Below, piece by piece: positions 1 through 10,999 of a stretch of DNA of 64,000 nucleotides; position 1 is the stretch's first letter, and the number at the start of each line of letters is the position of its first letter. This DNA comes from Leptidea sinapis. Taxonomy: Eukaryota; Arthropoda; Insecta; Lepidoptera; Pieridae. The notes under the pieces are model-generated. The model saw only the letters and a list, made by a program, of their open reading frames with translations, was not told the DNA's origin and ran no database searches. The DNA lies in contig NC_066283.1 of the NCBI RefSeq assembly GCF_905404315.1, positions 3,658,001 to 3,722,000 on the forward strand, written 5' to 3'. The position numbers were made by a program, and so were the translations under genes.

Positions 1-238
1 CATAATAAACTTATTTTTCTTTTTTTTCAGGCAACGTTTATCGCACGTTTCATGCAACTGAAATGCAATGCACTGTGAACGCGATGTTTTCGCAATCTTG
101 TTAGTTGTTACTTTCTTACATGTTCAAAATTAAACTATTCAGGGCGGCTTCTACTCTGTAATGTGCGATTGCAGCGATACAATTGTATGTAATTTGCCTT
201 TTTCAAGTTTAGCAGCGCGGGCAACACGCTTTTATAGA
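1..238. other. no gene recognised
   Basis: A pyrimidine run followed by CAG at about 20-30 looks like a 3' splice site, but no convincing coding sequence follows. Nothing else is supported here. Confidence 0.3.
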
Positions 239-505
239 GCCAGGCCACAACACTGCGTTGCGGCGTCGCAGTGCAAAAACAACATCTAAGAACACCTTTC
301 TTAGGTCCGAGCACGGTTTTTGAACGGCGAGTAAAATTTATATGCGGGTACGATGACATCAGCGACCTCTGGATGCGAATTGTACCACCGAACCCTCCAG
401 AGGGAGGGCAGAACTAAGGTCTCAATGGTAGAGACCATTGAGACCTTAGTTCTGCGGCGTCGTAGATTTTACGATGCGACGCCGCAACGCAGTGTTGTGG
501 CTGGG
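239..505. repeat. nested inverted-repeat element
   Basis: The 27 bases at 244-270 are the exact reverse complement of 475-501. Inside lies a second perfect palindrome with 20-base arms at 410-429 and 434-453 and a 4-base spacer. A third short hairpin built on GCGGCGTCG sits at 454-487. The outer ends resemble terminal inverted repeats of a small non-autonomous DNA element (MITE). I could not see a clear target-site duplication. No coding potential is visible; the 74-codon open frame here lies across the palindromes. Confidence 0.6.
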
Positions 506-545
506 CCCATAATCCCCGTATAGACGTCGCCTGAAAACGCGTGGT

Positions 546-790
546 ATGTTAGAGCTCTAAGTGCGCTTTCGCACTACGTCCGATCCGAATCCGATCCGTA
601 TCCGTGAAAACACGGTCCGAAGTAGTTGTATAAAAATTTCGTTGGTAGTTTACGCTCTAGATCCGGCTTCCGTCATCCGATTTCTTTCCGTCAACCGTTG
701 GAAATAGTTTTACGACTACACCTGACCGTTTTTCACGGGTACGGATCGGATTCGGATCGGACGTAGTGCGAAAGCGCTCTAAGCGCTTAT
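546..790. mobile_element. MITE with about 65-bp terminal inverted repeats
   Basis: The segment starting near 549 (TTTCGCACTACGTCCGATCC and onwards to about 617) reappears in reverse complement at about 727-785. The two arms differ by a few bases and enclose roughly 110 bases of unrelated sequence. There is no open frame. The structure is that of a long-TIR MITE. The superfamily is not determined because the target duplication cannot be read unambiguously. Confidence 0.7.
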
Positions 791-1048
791 AATTTTTTTA
801 AAGACATATCAAGAATGGAGCTCATGTTAACCATCGTATGCCTAATAATAATATAATCTAAGGTGTAACACAAATGTGTAAAATGAATTTGCATAATCTT
901 AGATTTCGTTTTTATAGTCATTTTCAGAAATTATGCTGAAATGCTAAGTAAGGTTACTTACTTAGCTAAGTACGCTCTTAAGATCTTAGTCTGAGACTTC
1001 GGACCAAAGTCAAGCAAAAATCGTGATCAATAATCAACTGCTAGAAAT

Positions 1049-1100
1049 AAAAAAAGCGGCCAAGTGCGAGTTGGACTCGCCCGTGAAGGGTTCCGTACCA
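1049..1100 (+). repeat. dispersed lepidopteran repeat fragment
   Basis: The motif GCGGCCAAGTGCGAGTTGGA followed by CTCGCCCGTGAAGGGTTCCG matches a short interspersed sequence that I recall as very common across moths and butterflies. Recognition is from memory, not from a search. Confidence 0.45.
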
Positions 1101-2079
1101 GCAAGTAACAATATAAAAGTTCTTGTAGTTCGTTGTAACTTTTATCGATGTTTTAATAATAGTGAATTAAAAAAAAACTACTTAGATCTCGTTTAAACCA
1201 AGTTTCATGTACATCATATACTTTTTTTAGGTTTTATCATTCTCTTATTTCAAAAGTTCTCTTATTTAAGAAGGACACACATTTTACCACTTTGAAAGTG
1301 TCACTCGCGCAAACTATTCAGTTTAGGAATGACTATAATATAATGTACCATTGACCAACAGTAACTGCGCCGTATAGGTTACATGATGACATACCGATTT
1401 CCGTGCTTTATATTTCTGCAAAAAAGCGCCAATAGATCTTTAGAACAAACACCATATTTTGATAACTATCTCAAACATCTACTTTATGAAATCTGTTGAA
1501 AACTGAGTGAAGTAACAAAATTATTATATCGTCTCGTTTTGCAAACAAATAAGCCTCACAATGAAAACTCATAAATCAATCTCGCGATTTCTTTCGCCGC
1601 TTCTTGGAGATTGGCATATTATTCTGTTCCGATATTTGCACACAACCACCAAAGAAGGCAATAACTCTACATACAGGTACACGGAAATTGAACCTTAGCA
1701 GTCTATAATTACGGTTGATTTTGAATTGCAGTCTGGTGTACATAAGTCTCTTTAAAGTGAGCTAGAAATCAGCTGATCACAATGGGCGTGCTGACCACAG
1801 AATCAATCACTTCGCGGAAAATAACGGACCGCGGAATGGTCTTGCGCTTGTACTTGAAATTTACTTAATTAACTTACTTTTTAACATCTGAACTTGTTGG
1901 GCTTTTAAATTTAATTTTTTGTGAGAATTTCGTACATTTAAATACACATGAAAATGTTAATCGCTTAACAATTTCAGAACAATCTTCCATAAAGCTGTCA
2001 CTGTCGTAAGATTTAATATTTCTGTGTCTTTTAAAACTGTTGCGGATCTTTGAACTGTAAATTGATCTAATGGTCATAT
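1101..2079. other. AT-rich intergenic DNA, nothing recognised
   Basis: No exon-like open frame with splice sites, RNA gene or clear repeat could be supported here. Confidence 0.4.
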
Positions 2080-2325
2080 TATGTTCCCCTGGCGCATTCC
2101 CTATTTGGGGTCGGCCTTCCTGATACTATATCGCCACTGTTTGCGATCTTGAGTCATTGCTGGCGTTAGGCCTAGCATCATCAAGTCTCTGTTAATGGTT
2201 ATAGTCCAGGTAGTTGGTGGGCGGCCTCTGCCTCTCTTGACCTTATCCATATCTATGACTCGTCTCATCATGTGGTGTTCACCCTACGTATAACATGCCC
2301 ATACCAGCGTAATCGGCCTGTCATA
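2080..2325 (-). pseudogene. RTE-type LINE, C-terminal ORF relic
   Basis: Read on the minus strand, this stretch encodes a decayed C-terminal tail of a non-LTR retrotransposon polyprotein. It contains GRGRPPTTW, then RDLMMLGLT, then QDRKQWR. This arrangement (RGRPxTxW...AxDRxxW) is typical of RTE-clade LINE 3' ends. In-frame stops and the missing reverse transcriptase core show that it is dead. The clade assignment is inferred from the motif pattern only. Confidence 0.6.
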
Positions 2326-2659
2326 AAAAATTCAAATTGGTTATTAAATCACTTAGTTTTAAGACATCTAATTTTATATCTTTTTCCTCTTTTTGTATGT
2401 ACATATTACTTTAATTAATGTTAAACTATGTTATTCACCATGTAAGATACTAGTAATTATAAAATTAACCTGTTAATAACGGCGTGGGTTCTCACTAAAA
2501 TTAATTTAATATCTACTATACTTCGAAATTGTAAAATGTATTGTGTGAACTGTTTGTTGTCCCCAAGAAAAAAAAATGTTTACAAAGGGTAAGGTATTTA
2601 TTGAGTATTGCTTAATATATATTTAGATGAACTTTCTTTTTTCGTTATTTAGTTGAGGT

Positions 2660-2772
2660 CCGGCAATTCTCCGCTCCTGTAATTCCAATGGTGTTGCAAG
2701 AGATTGTGGGCGGCGGTGATCACTTAACAACAGGTGACCCGTACGCTCGTTTGTCCTCCTATTCCATAAAAA
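2660..2772 (+). mobile_element. LINE family A, 3' tail fragment
   Basis: The sequence GGTGTTGCAAGAGA, GTGGGCGGCGGTGATCACTT, then CTCGTTTGTCCTCCTATTCC and an A-rich end is the 3' untranslated end of a non-LTR retrotransposon seen repeatedly in this window. At 47962-48500 the same tail follows reverse transcriptase coding sequence, which identifies the family. Confidence 0.7.
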
Positions 2773-3632
2773 AAAGTTCTCATGATAGATTTCATTATGC
2801 TCGCTTAAATGTCACTACTTGTGGCGGCGACCTGGGAAGGGTCGTTCCCTTACCTAAAATATGATCGAAGGTTGCGATGGCCCATGCGTCATGCTCATCC
2901 ATCATTTTGAGTTTTGAAGTAGGCTGTATGGCTATATGTAATCAAAAAACCATTTATGCAATACATGTTTTTATTTTCCCCGCAAGTGTGTTGAAAAAGT
3001 GCGTATGAAACTCGTGAGCAACTGGGCTGATTTACTACCCACAGCCTCGTGTAACTAATGTTATTAATTAGCTAATGTCTTGTATCTTAATTTATTTATT
3101 TAAGATTACCTACAGAAACTACAACATACATTCCACTATAATTGCAACATACTTCAAAAAAAATGATAATCGCGATTCTACTTACAGGTAATCAGACATG
3201 AATAAAACATAATTTTATGACGATTGTTTGTCGGCTATAAAATAATAATATTAATATTCTATTCTTATACAAGAGGCACAATAATAATTATATTATTAAT
3301 TAAATATATTATTATGAAGTAATAATTAATTGCAGACAGAACTGGGCACCAGGCCAAGAACTTTCTAATTGAGCATACTTTGATTGACTAAATAAAAATG
3401 TTAATTGTTCAATCAATGCGTAATTAATATTCATTTTTATATTCAGTACTTTTAAGCGTACCCGCTTTTAGGTTAACTGTACATCATAAAATATTCTCCA
3501 ACTAGTATTAGAACCAATTACCAAATAATAGATATGAACTATACTACAATCAGATTATGATTTATTGCAGATGCATTCCAAACTCTAGAACCCACAAGCC
3601 ACAAACTGAAATAATGCATCTCGATAAAATTA
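2773..3632. other. AT-rich intergenic DNA, nothing recognised
   Basis: Only low-complexity AT-rich sequence such as ATTATTAATTAAATATATTA near 3280-3320 is visible. Confidence 0.4.
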
Positions 3633-3814
3633 AAATGATTTGAGTTCTCTTAATAGTGTTAATTCCGCCAATATGTGTTTCTGCCTCAGTCTCGTGCCAG
3701 ATTTTGGCGAGACAACACGTCCTGAGAATGCTTCGTGTAAAGGCGAAACACGTGTCGAATTGTTTAAAGACAAATATTGGCGTAATAACAACTAAAGAGA
3801 ACTCAAATCATTTG
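3633..3814. mobile_element. MITE family M1, copy 1
   Basis: Terminal inverted repeats begin AAATGATTTGAGTT and include TTAGTGTTAATTCCGCCAATAT; the far end is the reverse complement. The core contains the half-palindrome CGTGTCGAATTGTTTAAAGA and GAGACAACACGTCCTGAG. The same element occurs at 8424-8610 and, in the opposite core orientation, at 37121-37310. All three have GCGTTACTTTGCGGAAATC or its complement alongside one end, so that motif probably belongs to a longer parent element. Confidence 0.7.
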
Positions 3815-4104
3815 AATAATTATGGATTTCTGCAAAGTAACGCCTATTTCAATAAAATTTATCTCGATACAAGTTCGCAAAGTATCTTTACGAGTCCCGG
3901 CCGCTTCGCGCCTTCGGCTTGGTTTAACAATACGGACGATTGGAAATGACATTTACGAAAAAAAATCATTGAAGAACAGTTTAATTCTTGGTTGGACACG
4001 TATTATAACAGTTTGAACAATTGTTGAGGCAAAAATAAAAAAACAGCAAATATAAGTATTAAAAATATTATTCTCACAAAGAGATTATGTACGTATTTTT
4101 ACTT

Positions 4105-4225
4105 ACTTAGAACAAACGAGCCTATCACCTGGTGTTAAGTGATCACCGCCACCCACATCTTTTGTATAACAGAGGAATCATAGGAGCGTTTCCGGTCTTT
4201 AAGGAAGGTGTAGGCGCTTTTTTTG
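4105..4225 (-). mobile_element. LINE family A, 3' tail fragment
   Basis: Minus-strand copy of the CCGGCCTTTAAGGAAGG...GGCGGTGATCACTTAACACC...tail, diverged from the other copies. Confidence 0.65.
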
Positions 4226-4682
4226 AAGTAATTAATGTAATTTACGTATGTGACAAAGTGAACAATACCTACTTAAAAAATCTTTAAGCATTCAATTGAG
4301 AGCTCTTTGATGATAATTTGGACAGTTCACAATATCGCATAGTAGTGTAGGACGTTTGATGGCTGGAATACATTCTTATTACTTAGTAAGTACGTGTTAT
4401 TACTATTTGAATAAAGGCATCGCCGTTATGGCATAAATAATTCGTTGATATATTGTGCCCCCTACACAATAATAAATACATTAAACAAATAGTCTTACCA
4501 ACACAGTTCTTTACACAGAATGTCGGGTAGATATATTGATTGACAGATAGACAGATATATAGACATAACACACATTATTGCTTACCATACAGACTTAAAA
4601 ATAAAAATTTATAAAAAATATCTTAAGTTAATTACAGTCATAGGTACGCAAAGGTCTTATCGCTTGATGCTATCTCTCCTCC

Positions 4683-4735
4683 TCTCCTATTTTTCTGCCG
4701 TGTTGCAGTAATGTGCAAGCATTACTGTTTCGGTT
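4683..4735 (-). repeat. family B repeat, short fragment
   Basis: CTGCCGTGTTGCAGTAATGT and TAAGCATTACTG-type sequence match the 3' part of the dispersed family B repeat, which is complete at 12775-13021. Confidence 0.5.
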
Positions 4736-4920
4736 TGTATTTTTCAAGAATCTAGAATGGAACTCTAAGTAACATCATAAAATTGACATTTTGCTCATAA
4801 AAAAATCATTTATTACTATTTATAACGATTTGAGATATAATTATGATTCTTTTGTATATACGGGGCAGCATTTGAACACCAACTCATATGGGATTTTCTC
4901 TGATAAACGCGCGTGTTACA

Positions 4921-5149
4921 CATTTAAATAAAACTATTTTAAATTGAAACGCGTGTAATGGCACCAATAAAAAATATTATCTTGACTCATTTCATCTGCA
5001 GTCCCCCTGAAAACGAGATCTGGAAAGGTCTTGAATCGTCGGGTTGACTAATATAAAAATGTAACTTTTACGCAAAATCTAATGTAAAAAAAAACACAGT
5101 TACAATTACACGCGTTTCAATTATTTAAAAAGTGTTTTATTTAAGCCAA
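4921..5149. mobile_element. MITE family C, copy 1
   Basis: TAAATAAAACTATTTTAAAT followed by TGAAACGCGTGTAAT at the left is matched in reverse complement (ATTACACGCGTTTCAATTA...TTTATTTAAG) at about 5105-5149. The inner end motif ACGCGTGTAA is shared with the larger element at 13345-13865. Confidence 0.6.
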
Positions 5150-5309
5150 TTATACCGGTAAATGCGGACGAATCCGCGAGTTACAGCTAGTCATTTTTTA
5201 TAAGTCAGTAATTATAATTTTGTACTAAATATAACAAAATTGAAATAAGCTTTATATTAAAACCTAAAAACGGTTATATATAACTGTTACTTAAAACTAT
5301 ATATTTAAC

Positions 5310-5662
5310 TAGTGGACCCAACAGACGTTGTCCTGTACACACGTCTTAAATTTGAAAAATTGGTCCAGCCGTTAGGAGGAGTTCACTAACATACACATGA
5401 GCAGGAGAATTATATTATATGGACGGAATTGAGAATCTTAACCAATCTCAAATTCACTGAAACAAACAAAAAAGTCATCAAAATCAGTCCAGCCGTTTAG
5501 GAGGTAGTTTAACTGTGAATCTAAACCATTTTCGAATCCACCTGAAGACACACACCAATCTCAAATTCACTGGAACACACAAAAATATCATCAAAATCGG
5601 TCCAGCCGTCTAGGAGGAGTTCAGTGACATACACACGCACACAAGAATTATATATATAAAGA
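5310..5662 (+). repeat. tandem relic of a Helitron-like or SINE 3' end
   Basis: The motif GTCCAGCCGT...AGGAG followed by CATACACA appears three times, near 5364, 5485 and 5600, spaced roughly 115 bases. Each is preceded by a segment like CAATCTCAAATTCACTG. The array begins with GACCCAACAGACGTTGTCCT, which also starts the 6707 element. It appears to be a tandem arrangement of element termini. Confidence 0.5.
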
Positions 5663-6094
5663 TATAATATTTGTGTCTTGTATGTTAAAAAATACTTTTT
5701 ACTTTCCTGTTCTTAATCTTTCTACATCTGAAACATCATTTTAAATGACCATTTAAGTTTTTTTCTGGTAACTCAATATTTAAGCTAAGTTGCCGTTAAA
5801 CGATTTTTCTTATTGATAAAAAACCTGTATAAACTTTTTCATAAAAAAGGTTTCGATACCTCTTAATCACTAATTCGAAGAAACAAAAGCTCCACACAAC
5901 ACAAGACGTAGAAACTTCGTAAAATAATATGAAGTACAACTATATTTTATTCTTTTTTCATAAAGCTATAACAGTTAGGCATAATATATTAAGTTATTAT
6001 TGTGTATAAAATACTCTGGTCAAATTTTCTCTGACTGATCGAGCTGCCATAGTCGAGCCTACTTAAAACCTGCGTTACATACCAGAGCGTATGA

Positions 6095-6705
6095 GGTCAA
6101 AGTCATATAAACTTTATCCAAAAAGGCTTAAACTAAGCTCTTTTGAGTCATCATTAAAGATAATTAATTTACCATATATGTTTTACCATATATTACGGAA
6201 TCTACCATATATGTTTGGAAAAAGTGGAGCTATTGAACGTCCAATCGTTTTAATCAAATAAAGTATTTTACAATGAAATTTGAATCTCGCGTTCCGTGCG
6301 AGTGGTGTTCCAACTGAGCCAATAGTCCGTCGCGGATTCGAGACCCGCATCGTTCATAAAATTTTGATTTAAAATTTTATTTGTGTAATTAATCCCAGAA
6401 GGTTATCACTCTAAAACATAACAAATTGTTTATTTTACAATGGCTGTAACGTACATAACAAATTAGTTTGTAAGGTGCTGTATCCAATATATGAATCGAG
6501 TTCAAAGTTAATAGCCTTTTAAATAACAAATATTTCACAAAAGTAATAAAGAATAAACTCTATCTATAAATATAAATCCTATATTTGATGCATCAACCTT
6601 TAGAGCTTGAATTGTTTGTGTAAGGATGCTTCGTGAACATGATGGTCGTGATTACTGTTATAATTAGTAATTGCGTCCAACAAATACAATGATTTATTAA
6701 CTACT
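6095..6705 (+). repeat. dispersed repeat F, interrupted by a SINE
   Basis: Begins GTCAAAGTCATATAAACTTT and ends near AGTAATTGCGTCCAACAAAT. A second copy covers about 42588-42936 and lacks the insert, which lets the SINE at 6276-6430 be read as a nested insertion. Confidence 0.55.
6276..6430 (+). mobile_element. tRNA-derived SINE (family S1) with inverted 5' half
   Basis: The element is flanked by the 12-base target duplication TATTTTACAATG (6264-6275 and 6431-6442). The right part carries a box-B-like GGATTCGAGACCC and the tail ATCGTTCATAAAATTTTGAT in + orientation. The left part, TCGCGTTCCGTGCGAG...CCAACTGAGCCAA, is the head (box A, TTGGCTCAGTTGG) in reverse complement. Intact-order copies lie at 59540-59605 and 28755-28855 on the minus strand. 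This is the signature of 5' inversion during target-primed reverse transcription. Confidence 0.7.
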
Positions 6706-6706
6706 A

Positions 6707-7080
6707 GCTGACCCGACAGACGTTGTTCTGTATATAATAAATAAAATAATGTTTTTATATGATTTGTCAATAATATATCATAACATCAAAAATTACTTCG
6801 TAAAATATGCACCCTGCTGTCGTAATGAAATTGTTTCACAGCAGAACTGTCAAACCGTGCGTCAATAAATTCTCTCATAGAAATTATGTATGGACACATC
6901 AAAGGAAAAACAAATTTGTTGTTTTTATTTAATTTAGCAGCATTTTCCTATTTATTCACCTTTTAAACCTTCTCTGGACTTCTACAAATAATTCAAGATC
7001 AAAATTAGCCAAATCAGTCCAGCCATTCTCGAGTTTTAGCGAGACTAACGAACACCAATTCATTTTTATATATATAGATA
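6707..7080 (-). mobile_element. Helitron-like or other non-autonomous element
   Basis: Starts CTAGCTGACCCGACAGACGT and ends ...CGAGTTTTAGCGAGACTAAC then TATATATATAGAT. Its right half matches the start of 63011-63492 in opposite orientation (TCTATATATATAAAAATCAA, CGTTAGTCTCGCTAAAGCTC). A 5'-TC and 3'-CTAG end would fit a Helitron, but I could not confirm a terminal hairpin or A/T insertion site. Confidence 0.5.
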
Positions 7081-8028
7081 ACAGGACAATCTGTCCTGTC
7101 AGTTTCAATCTGTGCACAGAATAAAAGTTATGAGAGTGACCAAAGATGTTTTCACATAAAAAAAGTTAATTAATTACATTAACAACTTCATAAGATACAT
7201 AATAGCTTTAAGGGTAAATGTATACACTTCTATAATAAAGTCCCAGCCACTGTTCATGCATTATCTATAAATAAATTTAAATGTTTTATAAAAAATACTC
7301 CACTGCTGAATATCTAAATGATCGGATAGCCTGGGACTAGATTGTGATTATTTTATAGCGATAGAAATGACTGTACAATATTGTATATCTTTATTGAAAA
7401 GAGCGCAAAAAAATAATGCTGGGAGAGTTTCCTGCGCCGCTTCTTCTTTCTCAGAGCGCCATTTGTTTCCGAAGCGGTAGTAGTATCTAGTAGTTATTAG
7501 AAAAATTACATCAAAAAGAATTCTAAATGAATCAATTTTGAGAAAATAAATGCCTTTTTTGCAATTTATCATAGTTTGCGTAACTTGTAAAATAAATGAA
7601 TTGAAAAAAATCATCTACCGTTCTACTGAACTCGATTTTGCCGATTGAGTTGGCAACACTACTAGAATGGTACTACAGACCCCGTTAGCCCGGGGCAAAA
7701 TCCAATTATTGACACTCGTACTTTCAAAAACAAATTTCTTACAATTATTTTTCTATACACGTCTAGAGACGCATTGTGTGTGATAATTGGAGTGTTAATT
7801 ACAATTCGTTTTAAGGTTTTCAATGTGATTGACGTGGTAGTAAATGGTAGTTATATTTTGATGATAAAATTTAAATTAAAACATGCAGCATTCTAGTTTC
7901 CAGATCTAATTTAAGAGTTGTTATTATTCTTGTGTTGTAAGAGAAAACAAGCTACGGAGATAACTTACTGTCAGTTAGGGCGTAGTCTAACGGCCGTTCC
8001 CAATATTCAGTCTATCTCTTACTTGAGA
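7081..8028. other. AT-rich DNA without recognised gene
   Basis: An 88-codon open frame lies on the minus strand (7348-7614), but it has no recognisable motif or splice context. Confidence 0.35.
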
Positions 8029-8290
8029 TAAAACGCCCTGCCCATTACAATGCAGTGCCGCTTAGAATTCTTGAAAGACCCATAAATTCTGAGCGGCACT
8101 ACAACCACGCTCGTCACCTTGAGACATTCTTATGTTAAGTCTCATTTGCCCAGTAATTTCACTAGCTACGGCGCTCTTTACACCGAAACACAATAATGCT
8201 TACACATTACTGCTTCACGGCAGAATAGGCGCCGTTGTGGTACCCATAATCTAGCCGGCATCCTGTGCAAAGGAGCCTCCCACTGGTAAA
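8029..8290 (+). repeat. family B dispersed repeat
   Basis: Contains GCCCATTACAATGCAGTGCC, GAGCGGCACTACAAC, CTCATTTGCCCAGTAATTTC, GGCAGAATAGGCGCCGTTGT and ends GGAGCCTCCCACTGG. The order is identical to the other copies at 12775, 14030, 17637 and, on the minus strand, 21213. Confidence 0.75.
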
Positions 8291-8423
8291 TCTCGTTTCA
8301 TTCGTTATAACCCTAAATAGGCCACAGAATATAATTATGTTATACCTTATTGGTATAAAGGTACGAGTAATAAAGAAAATTTATTGAATTAGGCGTTACT
8401 TTGCGGAAATCTATAATTATACA

Positions 8424-8610
8424 AATGATTTAAGTTTTCTTTAGTGTTAATTCCGCCAATATTTGTTTTTAAAATATGCGAGTCTCGTGCCGGATTTTGG
8501 CAAGACAACACGTCCTGAGGATGCCTCGTGTAGAGGCGAAACACGTGTCGAATTGTTTTTTAAAAACAAATATTGGCGGAATTAACACTAAAGAAAACTT
8601 AAATCATTTG
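8424..8610. mobile_element. MITE family M1, copy 2
   Basis: The cleanest copy. About 47 bases at the left (AATGATTTAAGTTTTCTTTA onward) are matched almost exactly in reverse complement at the right end. The centre carries GAGGATGCCTCGTGTAGAGG and CACGTGTCGAATTG. Confidence 0.8.
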
Positions 8611-9104
8611 TGTACGAGTAATTGTTTTTTTTTATTTTATTTGGGAGGTTACAGCAACATTTACAAATCAGTCAAGAAAACATAATTCTAAATTCCAATT
8701 ACAAGATTTATATTGTGTATACTGAGGTTATATGTACTATATTTGAAGGGAGGATGGTGAAGCGGAAATTGCAGAAATTAAAATGAATAGGGAAACACAC
8801 TTTGGATAAGGAAATAGGAATACCTAAGGGGTAGTATTGCCATAGAGTAAAAATGATACTTTATACATATAGATAATATCTACAAATTATTCAACTAACC
8901 AAAGAATTAAAATATTATAGAGTTGCAATAATTTTTAATAATAATAAAAAATAAGACTTCGAAAATATAGCAAACCTTATTTTTAATCAATGGTCTGCCT
9001 TTTAGTTATATTATATATTATGTTCATTTATAATTTGTAAATATATGTTTCCTTTTATTTAACTTCCAGTCGGATTCGATCCCTAACGTAGGATTTCCTT
9101 CTTT

Positions 9105-9245
9105 TTGTGGAAAAGGAGGACAAACGAGGGTATGGGTCACCTAGTGTTAAGTGATCACCGCCGCCTACATTCTCTTGCAACGCTAGAGGAATCTCAGGAG
9201 CGTTGCCGACCTTTAAGGAAGATATACACGCTTTTTTAAGGTACT
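9105..9245 (-). mobile_element. LINE family A, 3' tail fragment
   Basis: Minus-strand tail with AAGGAGGACAAACGAGGGTA, AGTGATCACCGCCGCC and GCGTTGCCGACCTTTAAGGA. Confidence 0.7.
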
Positions 9246-9324
9246 CATGTCGTATCGTCCCTGAAATTTTTTTTTTATTAATGTTTCTAACTGGCCAGTT
9301 GTAAACATTTTCAGTGTTACCCAC

Positions 9325-9555
9325 GTAATATTGACACACTTTTACACAAATTATCCTATTATGGGTACAAGTCAGCGATATATTTAATACAATAAACTTA
9401 CTACGTATATACATAAATACGTATAAATAGCCATGATTCTGAAACGTACATAATTATCATATAAATGTTCGCACCTACCGCGATTGGAACTCGGGACCTC
9501 TAGCTCAGTAGGCAGGATCATTAACCACTGGGCTATATGCGTCGTCAAATGAGCC
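9325..9555 (-). mobile_element. tRNA-derived SINE (family S2)
   Basis: On the minus strand the head reads like a tRNA: GCCCAGTGGTTAATGATCCT (box A region), then a box-B-like GGTCCCGAGTTCCAATC, then GGTAGGTGCGA. Related copies are at 54955-55115 (minus) and 62465-62600 (plus). The shared body motif GACACACTTTTACACAAATT lies distal to the head. Confidence 0.6.
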
Positions 9556-9887
9556 CTGTCCCCTTCTGCTGGCACTAATATTTTTAATATTCATTATTAC
9601 AAATTCGATTTAACAATTGACTAAATCCTTTCGAAGAGTACATAATGTCAAATAATAGGCCAAATGCCTTTTCTCTTTTCCCCTAAAAAAAAATATCCAC
9701 TCAACGAAGCGCGGCAAATGTAACTATTATGTAGTGATGGTCGAATGCGCGCCAATCGCAGTTGTACCTAGTAATTAGCGATTGCCTTGGGGTGGGGTGA
9801 CAGTGTACTACGAGAACTCGAACGAATCTTACCAAATATATTATAAATTAAAACTTACACCGATTTCACCTGAAAGCATTCTGCACT

Positions 9888-10005
9888 GATTCCCTGCCCA
9901 CTACAATGCAATATTGCTCCAGGTGTTTGTCTTAATCCTGAATGGCACCAATATAGCTCACTTCATCTTTAGTCATAACATGCTAAGTGTCAGTTTTTCA
10001 GTAAC
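9888..10005 (+). repeat. family B repeat, degraded fragment
   Basis: TCCCTGCCCACTACAATGCA, TGAATGGCACCAATATAGCT and CATGCTAAGTGTCAG match the start of the family B consensus with many substitutions. Confidence 0.5.
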
Positions 10006-10401
10006 TTAACATTCATTTAAAACACAAAATGGTGTTTTTTTTTTGTTAAATAAGACAAACGAGGTTACAGGTTACCAGATGAATCATTGGAGTATACTCG
10101 GACTTCGTGTACATGTTTTGAAAGTCACTGGTGGAATTCATAGATAAATATTATTTTGTAAAATAAAATTATAAGAAATATTCAAGTGTTATGCTTTGCA
10201 CTGATTAAATTTTAAACCAAAGTATAATATAAAAATTGGTTATGCTATTTTTTGATGTCTTACTGTTGACGGTTAACGTGAGAGTGTTCGATGAGAGCGG
10301 GTTTGTATCGCATAGCGCTACGCCTCAGGTTGTTTTATAATACACATTATATTCTCACTCTTATGGGAAGCATAAGCAGCACCACTTTATATAACTTAGG
10401 C

Positions 10402-10872
10402 CAGGGGTGCTCAAGCTTGAACTGCTGGCGATCTACCTCAAAATTGCTACACTACGATCGATCGACTCTGAGAGGCTTTAAGTATGTGTGATGAAGGATT
10501 GTCGTCTAGGTAGAGTGTCACGATGACATAGATATTAATTTTGCGCACAATGATATGCATTTTTTTAGTCAAGTCAAGTGTAGGCCTTCTCTAAAATATC
10601 AATGGAAAAACTCATAATTATTCAAAATTGCGAGTTTATTGGTTCTTACAAAACAAAAGCGTTAAAGTTCTAAACTTAACTAAAGAGTGACTTTGGATGT
10701 TGTATCTGCATGACACTGCATCTCCTGAGCATACTTTTCATAAGATGGTACGTAATTAATACGTAAGTACTAATTTTAGTTACCTAAAACAAAATCTGTG
10801 AATAGTTCTATATCGGACTTTTTTCTCGAGATCGACTCAAAAACTACTCGCGATCGACCGTTTGAGCACCTG
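10402..10872. mobile_element. non-autonomous hAT-type element, 471 bp
   Basis: The left end CAGGGGTGCTCAAGC and the right end (reverse complement CAGGTGCTCAAAC) are imperfect terminal inverted repeats that start with CAGG, as hAT elements often do. Both sides are flanked by the same 8 bases, ACTTAGGC (10394-10401 and 10873-10880), and 8 bp is the hAT target-duplication length. Inside the ends, GATCTACCTC/GATCGACTC-like stretches continue the inverted relationship. No transposase frame is present. Confidence 0.8.
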
Positions 10873-10999
10873 ACTTAGGCCATCTGCTCGTTCCATCCTT
10901 TATTCCCATAAAAAAAACTGCTTTTAGAGCTGCGCATAGACATTTTATCAATATCGGCAAATTTTAATCGTATTTTAATCTGGAGCACCTCAATAATAA

